64,000 bases of DNA from Amycolatopsis sp. WAC 01376 (GTDB lineage Bacteria > Actinomycetota > Actinomycetes > Mycobacteriales > Pseudonocardiaceae): positions 744,001 through 808,000 of the forward strand of contig NZ_QHKL01000001.1 in the NCBI RefSeq assembly GCF_003947415.1, in the 5' to 3' direction. Numbering within the stretch: position 1 is the stretch's first letter; the number at the start of each line of letters is the position of its first letter. Made by a program: the position numbers and the translations under genes. Under the pieces are notes generated by a model. The model ran no database searches and was not told the DNA's origin. It saw only the letters and a list, made by a program, of their open reading frames with translations. Of the stretch, positions 41,782-51,700 are shown piece by piece.

Positions 41782-44700
41782 TCACCTACGGGGGTCGATC
41801 AAGCCTCGCTTGACCGCCTTACCCAAAGCCACAGCCGCTTTCGCCATCGCCGGAGCTCTGCCGACATCCGTGCGAACGTGACCATGGAAGTACTCATTCG
41901 TCCCTCCACCACCACAGTCGCACGGAACTTGACTGCCGTGCCTGTCGAGAATAACGGTCTGCCCGTCGCTCATACCAATACGCCGCGGGGAAGTCCCCTT
42001 GATCTGAACTGAATTATCGAGCGCCGCCTGGCCGTTTGACGGCTCAGTACTGACCACACCTTTTGAGCTTCCCCTGGAGGTCGAACCGTGCTTCGGGTTC
42101 TGCTCGTAGATACGGAGACCGCAGTTGTGAACCAGCAGCGAAGTGCCGCTACCGCCGACGTAGAAGGCGTGGATACCGTCGATCGTGAGGTCGTGGACGG
42201 GAGACACCTGCGTGAACTGCCGAACCGCGGTGACGACCGATGACCGACCATCCGGCGAGTGTAGGTGCTGACCAGGGACAAGGTCACCGATCGCTACCCA
42301 GTCATCGGCTTCCTCCACCCAGAAGAGATGCCAGTCCGTCGCCACGATGGTGTCCGAAACACCACCGGACTCGACGGTGATCTCGGTCCGTTCGTCCTCG
42401 TCGTCGTGCACGATGGTGCCGACGACGCGGCGCCGTTCCAGGCCGCCGGTCTCCGGGTCTGTCGTCTGTACTTCATCGCCGATCCGCACCTCCTCGATCG
42501 GCTTCGTCGTCCCGTCCGCCATCAAAACCTGCGTACCGGGGACAAAGCTGTTGCAGCCCGAATCACTGGCCGCGGCGGCACCACCCATGGCCGCGGCCGC
42601 GGCACCGACGACGCCATCACCTTCGCTGACGGCGACCACAACTTGGACCGCGTTCGCCGCCATCGCGGCGTCGGAGAGGATGCGCTCGGTATCGGCGATG
42701 ACCTTCTGAGCCTTCTCGACCTCACGCCCGAAAGTCGCTAGGGCACGCGCGCCCTTCCAGAAGCTCGCGACGATCTCGCCGACCTTCAGGATCTTGCCCC
42801 AGGGGATGAAGTTGAGAAGGGTGCTGATGCACGAGCCGACCGAGCCCTCGATACAGCCCATGATGTCGTCCCAGCCGATGAGACTTTTGATCAACTCACC
42901 GGCCGCGTCTATGAAGACGTCCCATTTGGACTTCTTCACGACGGCTTGCGCCTCTTTGTAGGACTTCTCGTTGTAGCCCCGTTTGGCCTTCTCCCGCTGC
43001 TCGGCCGCGTACTTCTTGCCCTGCGGTGACGACGGGGAGCTCGCCATGACCGTGCAACTCTTGCTGCTCTTGGCATTGCAGTAGTCGGCTTGTTCGGTGC
43101 CTTCGCGGCAGAACAGGCCGTCCTCACCCATGTGGAAGCAGGCCGACATGCCCGACGGATCCGTCATGGTCACCGGCGAGTTGTTCGCGTAGGCGTAGGG
43201 GTTCCACAGCTGCGGAACCGCCGGATCCAGGACCGGGTCGGTCTTGGTGAACCGGCCGAGCGCCGGGTCGTACTCGCGTGCGCCCAGGTGGGTCAGGCCG
43301 GTCGCGTCCTGGTAGCCGCCGACGAAACCGTGCTTGTCCGGCCAAGTGGACGGCGCCGGACCGCGTGGGTTGCCGAACGGGTCCATGTAGCGCTGAGTGG
43401 GTGTGAGCGTCCCCGCGGTGATGGCCAGGCCGTTCGTTCCGTGGAGATCACCGAGCATCCATTTGAGGGCGGAGCCACCGACTCGCACCGCGACCTGGAC
43501 CCCGCCGTGCTGGTAGAACCGGGTCGCCGAAACACCGGTCGTGCCGGTGGTGACGACCAGCTCGAGATCGCCGATCGACAACGTGGTGCCGGTCGGAGCG
43601 CGGGTGACGAGCCGGTTGCCGTCGGCGTCGTAGAGGTACTTGCTCTCCCCTGTCGGCGCCGTGACACCGGCGGTTCTTCCCTCGTGGTCGTAGCTGAACG
43701 TCTGGGTGTCGCCGCCGACGTTCCGCGTCAGCATCGAGCCGGCTTCGTCGTAGGTGTAGCCGCTCGTCGACGTGCCGTTCGGACCGCTCGTGTCCACTTT
43801 CTGCAGGGCATGTGGCTTGACGGCGGTCGGCCCTGCCGCCGGATAGGTGGAAGTACTCGTGACGTCGCCGGTCGGCTTGTGGTCGACCTCCTTCGTCCGG
43901 TTGCCGGTCTTGTCGAAGGAGTACGACTTCCAGTACGGGGCGGCGCCACCGAGCGCCGACGCCGACTTGGCCGTCGCGCAGTCAGCCGAGGCCGGAGTCC
44001 ATGCCTCGGTCAACCGCCGCTGATAGTCGTATTCGAAACACTGGGTGTCGGCCGGCGCCCCTGACGGGGTGTCCGAAATCTTCGTGACGTTGCCCGCCGG
44101 GTCGTAACCGTAGGTCCGGTTGGTCAGCTGCGATCCGACCTGCGTCGCCCGGTTGACGGTGGTCGTCTGCGGGCGCCGGGTGACCTCGTCGTAGGTCTGG
44201 GTCACGCCGACGTTCGCGGTGGATTTCTCCCCGTCGAACTGCATACGCGACATCTCGTTGAAAGAGGTGTAATCGGTCTTCGACACCAGGTTCGTGGTCG
44301 TGCCCGAAGAGTCGATCGCATACGTCGTCGACGGCAGCCCGAGCTCGTTGTACGTGTGCCGTACGTGTTCGAGCGGCAGGTTGCCCGCCTTCGGACTCAC
44401 CGTGGACGCGACAGCGCCCGTCGCCGTGTAGGCGGTGCTGAACTCATATGTCCCGGCCAAACCCTTTTCGACGGCTGGGACGTCGACGGCCTTCTTGGTC
44501 GGCCTGCCGTACTTGTCATAGGCCGCGACGCGAGTGACATACGCGTCCGCGCCCACCCACCGGGTCGACGAGACGGGCAGGCCGATCCCGTTGGGGACCG
44601 TGTCGTAGCTCCAGCTCGCCAGTTTGGTGCCGGTGGGCGAATCCGCGGTGGTCTGGGTCTTCCGTCCCAGCTTGTCATAGCTGTAGAAAGTGGCCTTGCC

Positions 44701-47700
44701 GCGCGAATCGGTGGTCGACGTCAGCTGTCCGCCGTCGTCGTAGGTGTAGGTCGATCTCCCCGCGTCCGGATCGGACTGCCAGACCTTGCGGCCGCGCAAG
44801 TCGTAGCCGGTCGACCAGACGTTGCCCGCCGCGTCGGCCATCGACGTCATGGCACCCGCGGCGTTGTACGTGTAGTTCGTGACGTCGGCCGGATTGGCCG
44901 CTCCCGGCGTGTACCCGTCGGTGTAGAGGAGCCGCTGGACGGTCTGCCCGTGCACGTCGGTCACCACGGTCTGCGGCGACGCGCCCCGCGGCGGAATGGT
45001 CGTGACCCGGTCGCCGCCATAGATGGTCGACGTCTGCCACTGCTTGACGCCCTTGGACATCAGGATCGACGCCGTCGCACGGGCCCGGCTGTCGTACTCC
45101 GTCACGGTCTGGTTCAGCACCGTGTTGTCCGCGACGGTCACCAGGTTCGCGACGGGCCCGGAAGCGTTGTTGAAGTACCCGTTGTTCGACTTGAACGGGA
45201 GTCCGCGCGAGTCGTAGACGGTGTCGCTGATGATCCGCCCGCCGCCGGACGCCGCGGACTGCGCCTGCCGCGTCCGCCCGAGACCGTCGTAGATCGCGTA
45301 CGACGTCGTGTACTCGCCGTTGTCCTGCAAGGCTTTCGTCGCCACCGTGGTGGGGACGGCGGTCGGTGACGTCGCCGCGTCGGTGTAGGCGAAGGTCGCC
45401 GTCGCCTTGTCGCCATCGAGCTTGCTGCGCCCTGGATTCCAGACCGCGGTCTTGCGCCCCAGAGCGTCGTAGGTGATGTCCGTGCGGACCTTGTTCACGT
45501 CGACCGAGAACACCGGGTTCCCCCGCGCCGGTTCCTTGGTGGTCGTCGAGACCCAGCCGAGGGGGTTCGTCACGGCGATTTCGGTGACCTGTCCTCCGGC
45601 GCTGTGCGTGTACGCGGTCTTCGTCACCGCGCCTGACACGTCGGTCGACAACGTCTCACGGCCATAGGCGTCGTACTCGTTCGTCGCGGTCGTCACGAAC
45701 TTCTTTCCCGCGGCGTCCCAAGCGCTCAGCGTGTCCGTGCGCGTGATGTCGCCCGCCGTCGGCGCGACGCCGGAGGCCTGCTTGTCATAAGAGACCTTGA
45801 CGTTGGTGATGACCGTGGACGCCGTAGCCGTACCCGAACAAACCCCGGCGAACATCACGACTTCACTCGACTTGTCGAACATCCCCGTAGCGGCGTTCGG
45901 GACATAGGTCGTCTTGGTGCACGTGTCGTCCGTGGCGACGCCGGTGTCGCCGAGGTCCTCCTGCTCGATGACGAGACCGTTGTCGTTGAACTTCTTGTTC
46001 ACCTGGTTGCGGCGATAGGTCTTGCCGTCGGACAGCAGGGTGCGTCCTCGCACGGTCGCGGTGTCCACCGAATGCGCCTTGAGCAGGCCGTCCGCGCTCG
46101 TCGCCGTCGGACCACGTACCCAGGGGTCGTTGATGGCGGAGTTGTCCACCGTCGTCGTGCCGGGAAGGTAGGTCCTGGACTCCCGGAGGAACCCTTGCAA
46201 GGGATCCTGATCGACGATCGTTCCCTTTTCGGAGTCCTCGACGGAGACCGTGCGTTTGCCGCCGTTCGGCAGGTGGTCGCCGTCCATCCCGCGCAGGTAC
46301 AACGACTCCGTCACCGTCTGGGTGGCGGACGGCTGGCCGATGGACGTCCGCACCACGCCGTAGCCACGCCATTGGCTCCAGGTCTTCCGCTCCTTTGGCG
46401 TGAACTGACCTTCGTCGTAGTGCCAGGCGGCGTCGCCGAGGTAGTCGTAATGCGTTTTGACCGCGACGCCACCGGCCGTCAGGTCTTCTTCGGAAATGTC
46501 CGTGACGACGTACTTGTGGAACCAGTCGAGGACCGGGTCCTTCGCCGCCGGCGGACTCCAGAACGACGCGTAGCACCGCATCGTGTCGGTCTCGGGTGAC
46601 GCGGGCATGCGTGTCCCCGCGACGCAATCAGGGCCGGAGTAGGCGACACCGATCCGCCCGCCGGTCTCGGTCCTGATCTCGTTGACCCGGTAGCGGGTGA
46701 TCGGGGAGTACTTGTCGGCGACCGTGTCGACCCGGTTCGCGAACATGAATCCGCCGAACGTCGTGGCGGGGCGGGTGATGCTTCCGACGCCGCCCTTCCC
46801 GGTGTGGGTGACCGAGGAGAGCCACAGCGCGGACGGCGAGGCGTCTCCGGTGCCGGGGAACGTGTGTGCCAGGTTCCAGACGTCGACATCGGTCTGCGTG
46901 CCCGCGTTGTTGTACTGGGTCCGGACCGTGGTCAGCCGTTTGCGGGTGAAGAACGCCGGTGACCCGTAGTCGCAGGGTTTGTCCTTCGCGCAGATCTGTT
47001 CGAACGGGACGTCCGGCCAAGAGGCGGCGGTCGTCGCATTCAGCTGCTCGGGAGCACAGGTGACCGCTCCCGACGGGAGGCAGCGCTCCGCGGTTTCGAA
47101 GACGACCTGGTTCGTGGGCGCGGAACCGTAGACACTGCCGTCCTTCAGGCGCAGGCCGTACTCGATCCGCAGGGGGTATCCGCCCGCGGTGTACTCGGTT
47201 CCGTTCGTCGTGACGTTCTGGTTGAGCCCGTAGTAGTTCGTCTCCGGCTGGTAGTAGTACGTGCTGGCGTTCCCGTGCGGATCCACCACGTAGTCCAGGT
47301 TCCAGCGCCAGGGCTGCCGGCAGGACGAGCCTGCGAAGTTGTTCGGCTTGTAGCAGGCTTCGCCGTCGTTGTTGCCGAACACCGGGACCGTCCAGGTGGA
47401 CTGGGTCTCGGGTTTGCCGGAAGACCAGCCCGGTGGGCGGTTGAGCCCCAGGAAGTACTGGGTTCCGTCGCCGGTGGTGACCTTCCAGTGCTGGCCGTCC
47501 TGGGCGTTGTTGGCGGCACCGCCGAGCAGTTCGATCTTGGAACCGTCGTCGTTCTTCGGCCGCCACTGATTCGTCCCGGCGAGTTTGATCAGGTCCGTCG
47601 ACTTGCCGCCGAGGACGAGGGTCGCGTTGTCGATCCCCCAGCACTGGTCACCGGTCTTGGTCTGCCCGTTGTTGCCGCCGAGGTCCTCGCTGCACGGCAG

Positions 47701-48669
47701 GTAGTTACGGACCACGTAACCGCCCGGCGTGAAGTCCCATCCGTCGCCGACCCAGGACGCCTGGTTGTTGGTCGCGGAAGTCAGGCCGTCGACACCGCTG
47801 GACGAGTACGAAAGCGCGAGGCTCGGCACCGCGCCACTCGGAGCGGACGGGGCCGGGAACGGATAGTTGTAGGAGAAGCTCCCGGAAGACCCGCCGCTGG
47901 ACCAGGACCCGGCCGCGGACAACGGCTGGGCGGACACGTTCCCGGCGGAGCCGCTCGCGGCCGCCGTCACCGCGAAGACCCGGGGCGCGGCACCGGCGAG
48001 AGCGACATCGGCCGAGACTTGCCGCGTCTTGCCGTTGTTCACCGTCCCGGCAACCGGGGTCTTCGTCCGGCACTCGGCCTTCGCCGGTGTCACCAGCGCG
48101 CATCCCGGCAGCTCCACCAGTTGCAACCGATCGGCCCAGCCACCGCCATAGGCGCTCCCGAACGCCCGGTAGTCCACCGCGACGTTCACCGGCTCGGCGC
48201 CAACGCCCGTGTCGGTCACGGAGAGCACCACACCGTGGAGTCCGAGTGCCTCACTGGCCTTCTGGTCCGCGACACGAACGCGGACCTTCGGCGCCTTTTT
48301 GGCGGCGGCGGTGTCCTTCGCCCGCGCCCAGCCGACCTTCACCGGAGTGCCGTTCGCGGCGTTCTGGGCGCCGAGCCCCTGCGGCTGACGGCCGGCGAGC
48401 ACTTCGACCTCGGATTCCGCCGCTCCCGGCCAGACCGGCGGAGTCACCTTCGCGTCGGCCAACACCGGCGGCGGCGACGGCGGGGCGACAAGCGGTGTCA
48501 CCGGGACGCTCTGGTCCTTCTGGCCCGGACCGAGCGACCAGCCCGGCGCGTTCGCCTTGTTTTCGAGTGCGATCGCCGCGCCACCGGACGCGAGCATGAT
48601 CGCGGTCACGGCCAACGCGGTGACGCGGGAAAACCGGCCGATGCGGGTCCAGCGGGTGTCTCTACGCAT
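41782..48669 (-). CDS. RHS-repeat polymorphic toxin with HINT domain and C-terminal toxin tip
   Basis: A 2295-residue secreted polymorphic toxin. After a signal peptide (ALAVTAIMLASGGAAIALE) comes a SpvB/TcdB-like N-terminal part (SYNYPFPAPSAPSGAVPSL ... SSSGVDGL). Dozens of YD repeats follow (such as YTYDDGGQLTSTTDSRGKAT), then the RHS core ending REYDPALGRFTKTDPVLDP. Next is a HINT domain (residues ~2039-2183, bases 42121-42555) with start CNSFVPGTQV, block-B TDWH and terminal HNC, which should autocleave. The last 112 residues (41785-42120) are the toxin: EQNPKHGSTSRGS, STEPSNGQAALDNSV, TSPRRIGMSDGQ and EYFHGHVRTD resemble, from memory, polymorphic toxin type 24. The tip is lower in GC than the rest. 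Confidence 0.92.
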   Translation of the reverse strand: MRRDTRWTRIGRFSRVTALAVTAIMLASGGAAIALENKANAPGWSLGPGQKDQSVPVTPLVAPPSPPPVLADAKVTPPVWPGAAESEVEVLAGRQPQGLGAQNAANGTPVKVGWARAKDTAAAKKAPKVRVRVADQKASEALGLHGVVLSVTDTGVGAEPVNVAVDYRAFGSAYGGGWADRLQLVELPGCALVTPAKAECRTKTPVAGTVNNGKTRQVSADVALAGAAPRVFAVTAAASGSAGNVSAQPLSAAGSWSSGGSSGSFSYNYPFPAPSAPSGAVPSLALSYSSSGVDGLTSATNNQASWVGDGWDFTPGGYVVRNYLPCSEDLGGNNGQTKTGDQCWGIDNATLVLGGKSTDLIKLAGTNQWRPKNDDGSKIELLGGAANNAQDGQHWKVTTGDGTQYFLGLNRPPGWSSGKPETQSTWTVPVFGNNDGEACYKPNNFAGSSCRQPWRWNLDYVVDPHGNASTYYYQPETNYYGLNQNVTTNGTEYTAGGYPLRIEYGLRLKDGSVYGSAPTNQVVFETAERCLPSGAVTCAPEQLNATTAASWPDVPFEQICAKDKPCDYGSPAFFTRKRLTTVRTQYNNAGTQTDVDVWNLAHTFPGTGDASPSALWLSSVTHTGKGGVGSITRPATTFGGFMFANRVDTVADKYSPITRYRVNEIRTETGGRIGVAYSGPDCVAGTRMPASPETDTMRCYASFWSPPAAKDPVLDWFHKYVVTDISEEDLTAGGVAVKTHYDYLGDAAWHYDEGQFTPKERKTWSQWRGYGVVRTSIGQPSATQTVTESLYLRGMDGDHLPNGGKRTVSVEDSEKGTIVDQDPLQGFLRESRTYLPGTTTVDNSAINDPWVRGPTATSADGLLKAHSVDTATVRGRTLLSDGKTYRRNQVNKKFNDNGLVIEQEDLGDTGVATDDTCTKTTYVPNAATGMFDKSSEVVMFAGVCSGTATASTVITNVKVSYDKQASGVAPTAGDITRTDTLSAWDAAGKKFVTTATNEYDAYGRETLSTDVSGAVTKTAYTHSAGGQVTEIAVTNPLGWVSTTTKEPARGNPVFSVDVNKVRTDITYDALGRKTAVWNPGRSKLDGDKATATFAYTDAATSPTAVPTTVATKALQDNGEYTTSYAIYDGLGRTRQAQSAASGGGRIISDTVYDSRGLPFKSNNGYFNNASGPVANLVTVADNTVLNQTVTEYDSRARATASILMSKGVKQWQTSTIYGGDRVTTIPPRGASPQTVVTDVHGQTVQRLLYTDGYTPGAANPADVTNYTYNAAGAMTSMADAAGNVWSTGYDLRGRKVWQSDPDAGRSTYTYDDGGQLTSTTDSRGKATFYSYDKLGRKTQTTADSPTGTKLASWSYDTVPNGIGLPVSSTRWVGADAYVTRVAAYDKYGRPTKKAVDVPAVEKGLAGTYEFSTAYTATGAVASTVSPKAGNLPLEHVRHTYNELGLPSTTYAIDSSGTTTNLVSKTDYTSFNEMSRMQFDGEKSTANVGVTQTYDEVTRRPQTTTVNRATQVGSQLTNRTYGYDPAGNVTKISDTPSGAPADTQCFEYDYQRRLTEAWTPASADCATAKSASALGGAAPYWKSYSFDKTGNRTKEVDHKPTGDVTSTSTYPAAGPTAVKPHALQKVDTSGPNGTSTSGYTYDEAGSMLTRNVGGDTQTFSYDHEGRTAGVTAPTGESKYLYDADGNRLVTRAPTGTTLSIGDLELVVTTGTTGVSATRFYQHGGVQVAVRVGGSALKWMLGDLHGTNGLAITAGTLTPTQRYMDPFGNPRGPAPSTWPDKHGFVGGYQDATGLTHLGAREYDPALGRFTKTDPVLDPAVPQLWNPYAYANNSPVTMTDPSGMSACFHMGEDGLFCREGTEQADYCNAKSSKSCTVMASSPSSPQGKKYAAEQREKAKRGYNEKSYKEAQAVVKKSKWDVFIDAAGELIKSLIGWDDIMGCIEGSVGSCISTLLNFIPWGKILKVGEIVASFWKGARALATFGREVEKAQKVIADTERILSDAAMAANAVQVVVAVSEGDGVVGAAAAAMGGAAAASDSGCNSFVPGTQVLMADGTTKPIEEVRIGDEVQTTDPETGGLERRRVVGTIVHDDEDERTEITVESGGVSDTIVATDWHLFWVEEADDWVAIGDLVPGQHLHSPDGRSSVVTAVRQFTQVSPVHDLTIDGIHAFYVGGSGTSLLVHNCGLRIYEQNPKHGSTSRGSSKGVVSTEPSNGQAALDNSVQIKGTSPRRIGMSDGQTVILDRHGSQVPCDCGGGGTNEYFHGHVRTDVGRAPAMAKAAVALGKAVKRGLIDPRR

Positions 48670-48717
48670 GACGAAGCCTGCCCAGGGTTCAGATGGAGCG
48701 TCTGCCTAGCCGGAGAA

Positions 48718-51700
48718 TCAGGGGTGGTCGAGGATCATGTCCGCGGCGATCCGCTGCGCGTCCAGCACACCGGTGTAGACGCGAACTCCGCGGACATCGC
48801 CGTACCAGAAGTCGGATTTGAGGCCAGTCCACACACCCCGGCCGATGAACAAGCTCGCGATATCACTGTTGCCGCTCCAGCCGACGACACCGGTCTGGCA
48901 CACGGGCTGGAACTGCCTCTCGTCGGTCTCCGCGTAGAGGCACGCGACATCGGAAACCGCATCGTAGGTTCCGGTCAAGTGCGTCCAAGTGTTCTCGTCG
49001 ATGCTTTCCGACGTGACATCGACCGCCGGAGTCGGCTGCCCGGCGACGGCCGACGGTGAAGTCGTCAACCAACTCCACTTGCCGTGCCAATTGCCGGAGG
49101 CGTCTTTGGACGGCCTGTAACCCAAAAGGAAAGGCGAGAACTTCGGGTCGTTCAAGGCAACGGCGGCTCGAGTGGCGTCGTCTCCACCCACGCCGTTCGA
49201 AGGACTGCGTAGCTTGGCGTCTTGGACATCCTCCGGAGTCCACTTGTGCCTCACCCAAGCTTCCACCGTGAAACTCCGGTCGGCGCGAAGTGCGGGCGGA
49301 CGCGGACTCTCGATCTCCCCACTCCAGGACTTGTCGAACTTCGCGACGTTGACGCCGTTGTCGTTGACCATGGCCGCGCCACCCGAGACGACACCGGCCG
49401 CGCCGGTGACTCCATCAGTGGTGCCGCCGTCGAGCTGGTAGTTCGCCCGGAGCACAGCGGTGTTGGCGAGACCGGCGGTTTCGGCGGCGGGCAGCGCCCG
49501 ATCCCAGACCTGGACCTGGTCGATGCTGCCCTTGAAGTAGGGCGACGGCTGGCCTTGCCACCGCACCTGCCCGACGGAGAAGCCATTAGTCGCGGTCCAA
49601 GTGGTCCCTGCGGGAATGGCCGTCTGCCCTTCGAGAACACCGTTCACATAGATCAGCACTTTGGCCGTGGAAGAGTCATAGACGCCGGTCAAATGTGTCC
49701 AGACACCCACCTGCGGGATGCTGGTGGAGGACGCCCACCGATACCTGTCCCCATCGTCGTCGGCGGCCGAAAGCCCCATGATCCACCGGTTCACGTCCGG
49801 GGAGTAGCGCAACTGGAAAGCGCTGGAGCGGATGCCATCTTGTCCGGCCACGACGTAGTAACCGTTGGCATCGGCCAGCTTCACCCACGCCGAAACGGTG
49901 AAGTTCTGCGCGGTGTCGATCACCGGTGTTTTCGTCTGCCCGTATCCGGGTCCGTCGCTGACGAAAGCCTGTCCGGACGACTGTCCGACCTTGCTCTCCG
50001 TGGCGGATTGCCCGGCGGAGTCGCTGTAGCCGGTCGCGAACCCCGAGCCGGGAGCGAAGGTGAGCGCACCGTCGTTTCCGGTCACGTCCACCGTGCTGCT
50101 CTCGAACGCGTACTCACGGATAGCCGACAGACCCGTCGGGACGCCGTTGTTCCCGTGCAACGAAGCGACTTCCGCTGTGGTCAGCGCCCGGTCGAGGATC
50201 GCGACCTCGTCGAGCTTCCCGGAATACAGGTAGGTCCGTACGCCCCCGGACTTCCCGCCCCCCACGACCAGCGGTCCCGCTCCACCGGCGCCGGTGGCAC
50301 CGACAGTGGCCTGTGGTTGTCCATTGACGTAGAGCGTCGCCGTTTTCGCCGTAGCGTCGTAGACGCCCGTCAGGTGTGTCCACACCCCTTCCACCGAAGG
50401 GGCCGCGGAAAAGGCGGAACTCTGCGCCGAGTCGGCGATACTGAACGCCCATTTCCCGGATTCGTGATACTGCAAGGCGAAACCGCTGCCTTGCGCGCCG
50501 TCCTGCGACAGCACGACCCGCCTGCTGTTCAGCCCGGCCGGGTTTACCCAAGCGGAAACCGAGAAAGACTTCGTCGTGTCCACCACTCGCGCACCGGTCG
50601 CGAAGTAGTCGCCCGCCTGGCCCGACAGAACCGCGCCCTCCGCGATCTTCCCCTCGGCGAACGTTCCCTTGCCTTCACCGACATACCGCAGACCGGTCGC
50701 TTGAGAAGCGCCGTTTCCTTCGAACTGCCATGAGGCGAGAGGAGCTGTCACGTCCCGGACGCTGAAGTTGTAGTCGACCCTGGTCGACGGTGTCTTCGCC
50801 CGGTTGCACGACCAGACACTCAGGACGTGCGTCCCCTTCGTCTGCGGGGCGATCGCGACGGTCGCGGGCCCGCTGTACGCGGCGGGTTTCACGGTTCCGG
50901 GCTCGGTCCCGTTGCAGGTGGGCGGCGCGGTGTTGTCCAGCTTCCACACGTAGCTTCCGACCGAGGTCGGAGTGTTGGCCACCGCGAAGGTGAAGTCACC
51001 TGCCCGGCCGGGGCCACCTCCGAAGGTGCCACTCGGATACGTCTGGGACGACACCGATGGCGCGGCGGGAGCGGACAACTGCACCTCGACCTCACACTGG
51101 GCCGCCCAACTGGTTTCGCGGCCATCGGTGACATGAGCGTCGAAGGAGTAGAGCCCGTCCGCGTTCATCGATGCGGTGGACAGAGTGGCCTGAGCATTGC
51201 GATTGGCGACGTTCGAGTCGCTCAAGACATTGTCGACACCTGCCTCACGGCCGTCCCACGCGTAGTTCCCGGTGCTGACCCAGCCCTTGTAGACACGGAA
51301 CCCGGTGTAAAGCATGCCGCCGTCCGGGTCCTGGACGTTCGCCTTGACCACGTAGCCCGTGCTGGTGCGACCGAGCACCGGACGAGTCCATGGCTTGCCC
51401 GGCGCGGGCGGGCCACACGGAAACGTCGAAGTCCCGTTGACGATGGCGAGGTTGGCCGGCGCGTTCGGACGCGAGTTGTAGGTGACCGAGAACCCGACCT
51501 GGGTGGAGTACCTCTTCCAGGTTTTCTGGTCGTTCTCGTTGGGCGAGACGATGCCGAAGGTGAAGGTCGGCCCGCCGACGTCCACCAGGCTCCGGATGGT
51601 CGGGAGGATGTCGAACCCGACGTTGGTCGGGCAGCCCCTCACCTCTCCGAGCCAGTTGCCCAGTGCCGGGCCGCTCCCGAACTTCAACCCTGGAACAATC

